DNA of 64,000 nt from the NCBI GenBank assembly GCA_050011315.1, contig JBEKJI010000005.1:36743-100742 (forward strand), given 5' to 3'. The stretch is from Fen-549 sp050011315 (GTDB lineage Bacteria > Actinomycetota > Thermoleophilia > Gaiellales > Gaiellaceae). Every line of letters starts with the position of its first letter. The first letter of the stretch is position 1. Below, piece by piece: positions 8,343 to 15,816 of the stretch. A program made the translations under genes and the position numbers. Below the pieces are notes generated by a model. It had not been told where the DNA came from. It did no database searches and worked only from the letters and a program-made list of their open reading frames with translations.

Positions 8343-11162
8343 ATGGCTAAGAAGAAGGCGGCGCCCAAGACGGTCGAGACGCTCAAGCACGTCGAGGACA
8401 CCCGTACGAACATCCCGACCGCCGAGTACCAGTCGGTCGTGACGGAGGCCGACCAGGCACCGGTGCGGTTGGCGTACGAGCGGCGCAACCGCGACCTCGA
8501 TCCGCAGCTCGTCTGGCGCGGCAAGGACGAGCAGGACTGGAGCGACCTCGTCGTCCACGCGCCACCGCTCTACATCCAGGAAAAGGTGCACCCCAAGGTG
8601 CTGATCGACGACCTCGTCCGCGAATCGGAGCCCCGCGTCGGAGCGCGCGATCAGTACGAGCAGATCGACCTTTTCGCCGACTTCAACGGCATAGCCGAAG
8701 GCACCGACAGGACCGACTTCTACCAGCACGAGCAGAACTGGACGAACCGCATGATCCTTGGCGACTCACTCCAGGTGATGGCGAGTCTCGCCGAGCGAGA
8801 AGGCCTGCGCGGAAAGGTTCAGTGCATCTACCTCGACCCACCCTACGGCATCAAGTTCAACAGTAATTTCCAATGGTCGACCACCAGCCGCGACGTAAAG
8901 GACGGTAACGCTGGCCACATAACCCGTGAGCCAGAGCAAGTCAAAGCATTTCGCGACACCTGGCGCGACGGTATCCACAGCTACCTCACCTACCTTCGCG
9001 ACCGCCTAACCGTCGCCCGCGATCTGCTCACCGAGTCCGGCTCTATCTTCGTGCAGATCGGCGATGAGAACGTCCACCGCGTCCGAGCCGTGATGGAGGA
9101 AGTCTTTGGTGATGATAACTTCGTCGCTCAAATTGCGACAAAAACCTCTGGTGGTTCAACGGGTGTCTACCTGTCTGGAGTGGTTGACCATGTTCTGTGG
9201 TTCGGAAAAAACACGGAGCATACGAAATATCGCTCGCTGTTTGGAACGAAAGGCCTCGGTGAAGGTGGAGCTGAAAAGTACAGTCGCGTACGACTTCCTA
9301 ATCTCCAGACACGAAGCCTCACTCCTTCCGAGCGAGCCCTTGAAACTGAGTTGCCACCCGGCTCGCTAGTTTACCGCCAAGATAACATCACGAGCCAAAG
9401 CGTCGGTAGAGACAAAGGCGAAGGAGCTGCGTCTTGGTTCGCGGTTACCATTTCCGGACATGAAATCCGCCCGTCAATCAAAGTGCGATGGAAGACCAAC
9501 GAACTGGGAATGCAGCGACTGCTTTACGCATCGCGTGTTGAGCTGACGGGCAATAGCCTCTCCTACGTCCGCTATCTCGACGATTTCAGTGCGACCGCAA
9601 TCAACAATTCGTGGACTGACATCGGCGGTATTCAAAGCCGCGCTGACCCAAAGGTCTATGTCGTGCAAACACCAACAACGCTCATTCAGCGTTGTATGTT
9701 GATGACCACCGACCCGGGCGACCTCGTGCTCGACCCGACCTGCGGTTCCGGCACTACGGCCACTGTCGCCGAGCAATGGGGGCGACGTTGGATCACGATT
9801 GACACCTCGCGCGTGGCGCTGGCGCTGGCCCGTGCCCGCATCATGGGCGCGCGCTATCCGTTCTATCTGCTGGCCGATTCCCGCGACGGCCAGCTCAAGG
9901 ACGCAGAGGTCACGCGCACCGTGCCGAGCTCTCAACCAGTCGGGGGGAGCATCCGCCACGGCTTCGTCTATGAGCGTGTGCCGCACATCACGCTCAAATC
10001 CATCGCAAACAATGCGGAGATCGACGTCATCTGGGAGGAATGGCAGGCGAGGCTGGAGCCGTTGCGCGAATCGCTGAACGCCGCGCTCGAGCAGCAATGG
10101 CAGGAGTGGGAGATTCCGCGCGACGTCGGAGAAGAGTGGCCTGAGGCGGCGAAGAAGCTGCACGGTGATTGGTGGCAAGCGCGCGTCGCCCGGCAGGACG
10201 AGATCGACGCGTCCATAGCTGCAAAGGCTGAGTTCGAGCACCTCTACGACAAGCCCTACGAGAACAAGAAGAAGGTGCGCGTCGCCGGTCCCTTCACCGT
10301 AGAGAGTCTGAGTCCCCATCGCGTGCTGGGCGTGGATGAGAACGACGAGCTCATCGATCCCCTGAAAGACGACGCTCTCGGGCTAGATACGGAGCAGTCC
10401 TTCACACAGATGATCCTCGAGAACCTCAAGACCGCCGGCGTGCAGCAGGCGCATAAGGAGGACAGAATCACATTCACTGCCCTCTCTCCCTGGCCCGGTA
10501 AGTACGTGTGCGCCGAGGGTCGGTACCCGGAAGGCGAAACCGAGAGGCGCGCCGCCATCTTCGTCGGCCCCGAGTTCGGCACCGTCCAACGCCCCGATCT
10601 TGTCGCTGCGGCGCGCGAGGCCGGCGATGCCGGTTTCGATGTGCTGGTCGCCTGCGCCTTCAACTACGAGGCGCTAGCCACCGAGTTCAGCAAGCTCGGT
10701 CGCATCCCGGTGCTCAAGGCACGCATGAACGCCGACTTGCACATGGCCGACGATCTGAAGAACACCGGCAAAGGCAACCTCTTCGTCATCTTCGGCGAGC
10801 CCGACATCAAGATCCTGCCCGCTGAAGATGGCAAGTTACAGGTGAAGCTGTTCGGCGTGGACGTCTTCGACCCGAGCACCGGCGAGGTCAGAAGCGATAG
10901 CGCCGACGGGATCGCCTGCTGGTTCATCGACACCGACTACAACGAGGAGAGCTTCTTCGTGCGTCACGCCTACTTCCTGGGCGCGAACGATCCGTACGGC
11001 GCTCTCAAGACCACGCTCAAAGCCGAGATCGACGCCGAGGCCTGGGCGACGCTGAACAGCGACGTTTCAAGACCGTTCGACAAACCGGAGACTGGACGGA
11101 TCGCGGTGAGGGTGATCAACCATCTCGGCGATGAGGTGATGAAGGTCTTCCGGGTCGATTGA
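8343..11162 (+). CDS. site-specific DNA methyltransferase (type III Mod-like, long)
   Basis: Predicted N6-adenine or N4-cytosine methyltransferase of the beta-type order: motif IV DPPYG (about residue 165) precedes the SAM motif LDPTCGSGTT (about 462). At 939 aa it is far longer than a usual Mod (about 600 aa), with roughly 400 residues after motif I of unknown role. The segment between the motifs, where the target recognition domain should lie, is clearly less GC-rich than its flanks: I count 59 of 120 G+C at 9121-9240 against 73 of 120 at 8941-9060. This suggests a swapped specificity domain. It would protect host DNA from the upstream Res protein. The stop overlaps the next start by one base. 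Confidence 0.87.
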   Translation: MAKKKAAPKTVETLKHVEDTRTNIPTAEYQSVVTEADQAPVRLAYERRNRDLDPQLVWRGKDEQDWSDLVVHAPPLYIQEKVHPKVLIDDLVRESEPRVGARDQYEQIDLFADFNGIAEGTDRTDFYQHEQNWTNRMILGDSLQVMASLAEREGLRGKVQCIYLDPPYGIKFNSNFQWSTTSRDVKDGNAGHITREPEQVKAFRDTWRDGIHSYLTYLRDRLTVARDLLTESGSIFVQIGDENVHRVRAVMEEVFGDDNFVAQIATKTSGGSTGVYLSGVVDHVLWFGKNTEHTKYRSLFGTKGLGEGGAEKYSRVRLPNLQTRSLTPSERALETELPPGSLVYRQDNITSQSVGRDKGEGAASWFAVTISGHEIRPSIKVRWKTNELGMQRLLYASRVELTGNSLSYVRYLDDFSATAINNSWTDIGGIQSRADPKVYVVQTPTTLIQRCMLMTTDPGDLVLDPTCGSGTTATVAEQWGRRWITIDTSRVALALARARIMGARYPFYLLADSRDGQLKDAEVTRTVPSSQPVGGSIRHGFVYERVPHITLKSIANNAEIDVIWEEWQARLEPLRESLNAALEQQWQEWEIPRDVGEEWPEAAKKLHGDWWQARVARQDEIDASIAAKAEFEHLYDKPYENKKKVRVAGPFTVESLSPHRVLGVDENDELIDPLKDDALGLDTEQSFTQMILENLKTAGVQQAHKEDRITFTALSPWPGKYVCAEGRYPEGETERRAAIFVGPEFGTVQRPDLVAAAREAGDAGFDVLVACAFNYEALATEFSKLGRIPVLKARMNADLHMADDLKNTGKGNLFVIFGEPDIKILPAEDGKLQVKLFGVDVFDPSTGEVRSDSADGIACWFIDTDYNEESFFVRHAYFLGANDPYGALKTTLKAEIDAEAWATLNSDVSRPFDKPETGRIAVRVINHLGDEVMKVFRVD

Positions 11163-13231
11163 TGCAGTTCCGCATCGCCGACACGTTCACCGACAGCCTC
11201 GCGCACCTCACGGCCGACGAGCAGAAGGCAGTCAAGACTACGGCGTTCGACCTGCAAGTGAACCCGGCTCAGCCGAGCATCCAGTTTCATCGGATCGATC
11301 GGGCGAAAGACCCGAACTTCTGGTCGGTGCGCGGTGGACGCGACCTCCGTCTAATCGTCCACAAGAGCGAATCGACCCTCGTCCTCTGCTACGTCGATCA
11401 CCACGATCGGGCGTACCAGTGGGCGGAGCGTCGCCGGCTCGTGACGCATCCGACAACAGGTGCAGCCCAGCTCATCGAGGTCAGGGAGACGGTGCAGGAA
11501 GTGGTCGTACCCGTCTACGTCGATGCCGAAGTGCCTGCTCCGAAGCGTCCGCCGCTCTTCGCCGATCTCCAAGACGAGCAGCTGCTGCAGTACGGCGTTC
11601 CGCCCGAGTGGGTGGACGACGTCCGGCAGGCGACGGACGAATCGCTACTCGTGCTCGCCGATCATCTGCCCGCCGAGGCCGCCGAGGCACTCCTGGAGCT
11701 CGCCACGGGCGGAACGCCGCTGGTTCCGACGCCAGTGCCCGCCGGAACTGACCCGTTCGCGCACCCTGACGCTCAGCGTCGATTCCGCGTTATGCACGAC
11801 GTCGAGGAACTCGAGCGAGCCCTCGACTATCCGTGGGAGAAGTGGACGGTGTTTCTCCACCCGGCCCAGCGCGAACTCGTCGAGTTCGACTTCGCCGGTC
11901 CGGCGCGCGCGTCTGGATCTGCCGGTACTGGAAAGACGATCGTTGCCTTACACCGAGCGGTCTTCCTGGCGCGTACGCATCCCGACGCTCGGATCCTGCT
12001 TACGACGTATTCCGATGCATTAGCGAACGCGCTTGGGGCGCGGCTCGCCCTCCTGATCCGGAACGAGCCACGAGTGGCCGAGCGGATCGAGGTGTGCTCC
12101 ATCGGCGAGGTGGGCGACCGGCTCTACAGGGCGCACATCGGGGTTCCGCGGATCGCATCGCGTGACGTGATCACGAGGCTGTTGCAGGAATCATCCGACG
12201 CGGTCGAAGGGCACAAGTTCCGGCTTCACTTCCTCCTGAGTGAGTGGGAACAAGTGGTGGACGCCTGGCAGCTCGATAGCTGGGAGTCATACCGAGACGT
12301 GCGCCGGCTCGGGCGAAAGACGCGGCTCCCCGAACAGCAGCGTGCCGTTCTCTGGTCGATCTTCGAGCGCGTGACTACACGGCTCGCGCAAGACAACCTG
12401 ATCACCGAGTTCGGGATGTTCAGCAAGCTCGCAGCACTCCTGGCACAGAGTAAGAAGCAGCCGTATGACTTTGCCGTTGTGGACGAGGCGCAGGACATGG
12501 GCGTCGCGCACCTACGCTTCTTCGCCGCCCTCGCAGCCGATCGCCGAAACGGTCTCTTCTTCGCCGGCGACCTCGGCCAGCGTATCTTCCAGCAGCCCTT
12601 CTCCTGGCTCGCTCTCGGCGTGGACATCCGCGGCCGGTCGCGCAACCTTCGCGTCAACTACCGAACGTCACACCAGATCCGACAGAGTGCCGACCGTCTA
12701 CTCGATCCCGAGCTCACCGACGCAGACGGCAACACCGAGAGTCGCGCCGGCACGATCTCGGTCTTCAACGGAACGTCTCCCACGATCCTTGTGCTGGACG
12801 ACCCCGATTCCGAGGCGCGCGAAGTCTCGAGCTGGATCTCCGAACTGGTCGAGCAGGGCCTCGCGGCCGAGGAGTTCGGGGTGTTCGTACGGTCAGAAAC
12901 CGAGATCGATCGGGCGCGTCTGGTCATGACCGATGCCGCGCTGCCCTTCACCGTCCTCGACGACAAGGTGGAGACAACCAGAGGCCACGTCTCCATCAGC
13001 ACGATGCACCTCGCCAAAGGTCTGGAGTTCCGCGCCGTCGCCGTGATGGCCTGCGATGACGAAGTGATTCCGTCGCAAGAGCGCATCGAGACGGTCGCCG
13101 ACGACGCCGATCTCGAGGACGTCTACAGCACCGAGCGTCACCTCCTGTACGTCGCCTGCACGCGTGCTAGGGATCACCTCCTGGTTACAGGCGTCGCGCC
13201 GGCCTCGGAGTTCCTCGATGATCTCGGCTAG
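11162..13231 (+). CDS. UvrD/Rep-type helicase with RelE-like N-terminal domain
   Basis: Predicted superfamily 1A helicase of 689 aa. The ATG at 11162 overlaps the TGA of the methyltransferase gene by one base. Walker A reads SAGTGKT (about residue 257) and Walker B DEAQD (about 441); the late part has the superfamily 1 motifs around TMHLAKGLEFRAV and LYVACTRAR. The first 95 residues look like a RelE/ParE toxin fold: a short helical pair, NPAQPSIQFHRI, then SVRGGRDLRLIVHK and a YVDHHDRAY end. That domain may bind nucleic acid or ribosomes or just act as a platform. Tight coupling to Res and Mod suggests a common restriction-like pathway, with this helicase unwinding or clearing DNA. Confidence 0.85.
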   Translation: MQFRIADTFTDSLAHLTADEQKAVKTTAFDLQVNPAQPSIQFHRIDRAKDPNFWSVRGGRDLRLIVHKSESTLVLCYVDHHDRAYQWAERRRLVTHPTTGAAQLIEVRETVQEVVVPVYVDAEVPAPKRPPLFADLQDEQLLQYGVPPEWVDDVRQATDESLLVLADHLPAEAAEALLELATGGTPLVPTPVPAGTDPFAHPDAQRRFRVMHDVEELERALDYPWEKWTVFLHPAQRELVEFDFAGPARASGSAGTGKTIVALHRAVFLARTHPDARILLTTYSDALANALGARLALLIRNEPRVAERIEVCSIGEVGDRLYRAHIGVPRIASRDVITRLLQESSDAVEGHKFRLHFLLSEWEQVVDAWQLDSWESYRDVRRLGRKTRLPEQQRAVLWSIFERVTTRLAQDNLITEFGMFSKLAALLAQSKKQPYDFAVVDEAQDMGVAHLRFFAALAADRRNGLFFAGDLGQRIFQQPFSWLALGVDIRGRSRNLRVNYRTSHQIRQSADRLLDPELTDADGNTESRAGTISVFNGTSPTILVLDDPDSEAREVSSWISELVEQGLAAEEFGVFVRSETEIDRARLVMTDAALPFTVLDDKVETTRGHVSISTMHLAKGLEFRAVAVMACDDEVIPSQERIETVADDADLEDVYSTERHLLYVACTRARDHLLVTGVAPASEFLDDLG

Positions 13232-13266
13232 TAGCTCTTTGGAGGGCGAGGGACTCGAGCTCGTAG

Positions 13267-13440
13267 TCAGGTCTTGCGTTCAATAGCGAGAACGGCGTCG
13301 CGATACCTGTCGCGGCGGACGGCGCAGAACTCTCGCGTCCTCGTAAGGCCCGGACGCTCGCGGCGATCGATGATGTGATCGTGGATCGACCACGCTACCG
13401 CAGGCTGGACATCGCCAGCGATCACGTACGCGAGCGACAC
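13267..13440 (-). CDS. possible 57-aa small protein after the PIN gene
   Basis: On the minus strand a GTG at 13440 opens a 57-codon frame ending at TGA 13267-13269. It begins 24 nt after the PIN-domain stop and reads in the same direction, so it could be a third gene of that operon. The product (start VSLAYVIAGDVQPAVAW, rich in Arg) resembles nothing I know. There is no convincing ribosome binding site, so it could also be a remnant. Confidence 0.35.
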   Translation of the reverse strand: MSLAYVIAGDVQPAVAWSIHDHIIDRRERPGLTRTREFCAVRRDRYRDAVLAIERKT

Positions 13441-13464
13441 GGGGTCGAGTCGGCCGATTGATCG

Positions 13465-13917
13465 TCAGTGCGGAGCAGCCAGATGAATAGCTTCGGACAG
13501 TCCGGGGAGTTCGCCCTGCGCCTTATCACTCGTCACTAGCGGCAAGTTGTGTTCTATCGCCGTAGCCACGATCCAAAGATCGTTATCGCCTGGTCCGTTG
13601 ATTCCGTTCATGAGGCAATGAGCTCGAAGTTCTGACCAGCGATCCACGATTTGAGGATCGATCGGGATCCAGAGATGCCCTCGGAGTGTCGCCATGCGCT
13701 GCGATACGGTTGCCTCGCCCCAGTTGGCACTTATCCACCCAGCGCGCTCCTCCGCAACCGTGACCACGCTGATAGCCCGAATCGAACGCGAAACGCGATC
13801 AAGTGCCAGCCGATCCCAGTGTTCGTAGCGCTCGGGGCGCTTTTTCGCTTTCAGCTCGTGACCGAGGAAGCTCGTATCGAGCAAGAGCGTTTCGGGGGCG
13901 TCTGCGGCCTCGATCAC
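13465..13917 (-). CDS. PIN-domain ribonuclease (VapC-like toxin)
   Basis: The 150-aa protein has the acidic residues of the PIN fold: D in LLDTSFL near residue 14, E in VAEERAG near 57, D in NDLWIVATA and D in TSDKAQ near the C-terminus. VapC-type PIN enzymes are Mg-dependent endoribonucleases that cut tRNA, rRNA or mRNA when released from an antitoxin. The start overlaps the stop of the upstream gene by 4 nt (13914-13917), so the two are co-translated. No small VapB-like antitoxin is nearby; the 299-aa partner takes that position. Function as a toxin is inferred from fold and gene arrangement. Confidence 0.75.
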   Translation of the reverse strand: MIEAADAPETLLLDTSFLGHELKAKKRPERYEHWDRLALDRVSRSIRAISVVTVAEERAGWISANWGEATVSQRMATLRGHLWIPIDPQIVDRWSELRAHCLMNGINGPGDNDLWIVATAIEHNLPLVTSDKAQGELPGLSEAIHLAAPH

Positions 13918-14813
13918 TCGGCGCCTAGAGCCTCAAGGTACGCATCCAACTCTTCTTCGCCGAGATCGGGGATATCCGGCGCTTGCCCTTGCGGCGAGAA
14001 GATGCCCTGTGCTTCTCGGAGAGCCGACAGGGCCGGATGCTCGAACACGAAAAACGACGTCTGCGAGAACTCGTCGACCGGATGAACCTCGTCGATCTCA
14101 AGAGCTCCGGTAAGTGCCCCCGTGCGCTTTCCTTGCCCTCTAGCCCATACATTCCTGTCCAGCAAGTCCCGCACCTTGGCCTCAAGCGCCTCTGGGAACT
14201 TGCAGCGCCAGTCGATTCCGTCCCCACCTCTGATTGCGACCTTGATCGGTGGTTCTGTGTCGATCATGTGCAGTCGCCCGGAGACTGTCACCTCGCCCGC
14301 AGCCGTGCGAGGCTGTGGCGCGCTTAGCCGTGCGATCTTGTTGTCATCGAGTCGTACCGATTGCTTCTTGCCTCTCAGCGCGGCCGTGATATCGATGACC
14401 CCCTGAGAACCGAGTTTCCGCCGGGCCGCACCGAGTGCATCAACGACTTCGCGGCCAAGCTCCTCCTCGGCGTCGAGCGCGTTGAGCATCCCTCGTAGGT
14501 TCGCCATCGCGAGGGTCTCAGCGGGCGCGAGGGTCGCTTCGCTCTCGCGATCGTCCGTATCGGGCTCGAGTAGAAGCACCGCGCTGCCTCGCGTGAGGCT
14601 GACGATCTTCAGTGCGCTCACAGCTTCGCCGCGCTTTCCGGGCTGGCCGGATCGCACTGGTTGCTGACCCTGTCGGACTCGGTCGAAAGCGCGCAGCGCT
14701 TTGACGAACTCCTCGATAAACCCCTCGAAAGCAGTCACCGAGATGCCGTCGCGAGCGGCCTCTCCCTCCAGCCGAAGCTCGATCGAGCCCTCTAGTTCAC
14801 AGTTCTCGTCCAT
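13914..14813 (-). CDS. 299-aa partner of the PIN nuclease, unknown family
   Basis: Unknown protein encoded just upstream of the PIN gene and overlapping it by 4 nt. It is acidic near the C-terminus (IPDLGEEELDAYLEALG), has no signal peptide or membrane segment, and mixes beta-rich and helical parts. A charged N-terminal part (ELEGSIELRLEGEAARDG) looks like a beta-sheet domain. In toxin-antitoxin pairs the first gene usually encodes the antitoxin, but a VapB is about 70-90 aa with a DNA-binding fold; this one is over three times larger and shows no obvious DNA-binding motif. It may be a novel antitoxin, a sensor, or a structural partner. Confidence 0.6.
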   Translation of the reverse strand: MDENCELEGSIELRLEGEAARDGISVTAFEGFIEEFVKALRAFDRVRQGQQPVRSGQPGKRGEAVSALKIVSLTRGSAVLLLEPDTDDRESEATLAPAETLAMANLRGMLNALDAEEELGREVVDALGAARRKLGSQGVIDITAALRGKKQSVRLDDNKIARLSAPQPRTAAGEVTVSGRLHMIDTEPPIKVAIRGGDGIDWRCKFPEALEAKVRDLLDRNVWARGQGKRTGALTGALEIDEVHPVDEFSQTSFFVFEHPALSALREAQGIFSPQGQAPDIPDLGEEELDAYLEALGAE

Positions 14814-15267
14814 GGCTGAGAAGCGACTACTCCTTCCGCTGCCTCTATATGACGATAGGCGTTCGACACGCGCTCGGGAGATCTTTCAACGCTAGACGGA
14901 TCGTACTCGGCGTGGCCGGCGTCGCGTGTCAGTGGACGGCCGAGTCGAGCGGGGGAGGATGGAAGCGAGAGCCTGGTAAGCTTCCAGCAGCCGTTGATCT
15001 GCGACGGGGGCGCGGTGAGTACCTGAGGTTGTCGCCCCCTACGCAGACGACAACCCGCCCGACCTCTCTAGAACTCACCAAGTTCGACTTCGCTCGACTC
15101 GACCTTGGCTCTTGTAGTTCGAATACGCAGAAGGGCGCTGATCACTTGCAGAAAGTCAGGCACCCGACGATGACCCCGGCTGTGTCCGGTAGTTTCGCGG
15201 AAGGGACTGCAGGCAATACCCCCGAACTAAAGGATGTCGCCATAATCCCGATACTTGGTAATGGCAT
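14814..15267 (+). other. intergenic stretch between divergent operons
   Basis: About 450 nt between the minus-strand PIN operon and the plus-strand metallopeptidase operon. It should hold the promoters of both. I see a CATATAG-like box near 14848 on the minus strand. An open frame from 14849 to 15271 exists, but its composition is patchy and it has no convincing start, so I treat it as non-coding. Confidence 0.4.
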
Positions 15268-15765
15268 ATGAGATCTGGTTTAATCGCGAGTGAGATGGTC
15301 GAAGCGACTGCTGAACTACCTCCTTACCTCCTGGTCCCGTATATCGCGGTCGCCGCACACAAAGTCCTCGAAGGCGGGCAATATGAGGAGCTCGACGAGC
15401 GTTTGAAGGATGCTGTTGAGGATGCTCGCGAACAGCTTGAGGCCGAGAGTGCTTCTATGGCTGGCGAAGGGCGTACGCCGGGCGCCCATGCCTCGAGCGC
15501 TCTTGCTGGTGGTACCCGTAACGGACTTGAGCTCGCGACCCTCGCGTTGCAGACAAGCCCAAGCCCGGAGCACCGCTCTCCTACGACCCAACCAATGAGC
15601 GCGCAAGATCAGCTCGCTAGGTCGTCATCCCGGCTGCAGGAGTTTGTCAGCTACCTCGAAGGGCTGCGCCAAGGAAAGACGAGCGCCGCGGAAAAGCTAT
15701 TACCCTGGTGCACCGAAATGTCCGAGCGGCTGTTCCCTGGCTCCGGGCACATCGCTGTCTCGTAG
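15268..15765 (+). CDS. small protein upstream of the metallopeptidase-deaminase fusion
   Basis: Unrecognised protein of 165 aa from the ATG at 15268, or 156 aa from the ATG at 15295, which has a GAGTGAG ribosome-binding-like sequence just before it. It has a hydrophobic N-terminal stretch (LPPYLLVPYIAVAAHKVL) that is too polar for a clear membrane helix, then an acidic helix (YEELDERLKDAVEDAREQLE), a low-complexity Ser/Thr/Pro linker and a helical C-terminus. The next gene begins 51 nt downstream on the same strand, so it may be its partner or immunity factor. Function unknown. Confidence 0.55.
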   Translation: MRSGLIASEMVEATAELPPYLLVPYIAVAAHKVLEGGQYEELDERLKDAVEDAREQLEAESASMAGEGRTPGAHASSALAGGTRNGLELATLALQTSPSPEHRSPTTQPMSAQDQLARSSSRLQEFVSYLEGLRQGKTSAAEKLLPWCTEMSERLFPGSGHIAVS

Positions 15766-15816
15766 CGCGATCGTGGATGCTCGTCCTTCCGTCTCGCGCC
15801 TACGACAGTCGGCCGG

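Noticed and set aside
14849..15271. 140-aa plus-strand open frame
   Set aside because: No convincing start signal, irregular composition, and it ends overlapping the next gene start; more likely intergenic promoter DNA.
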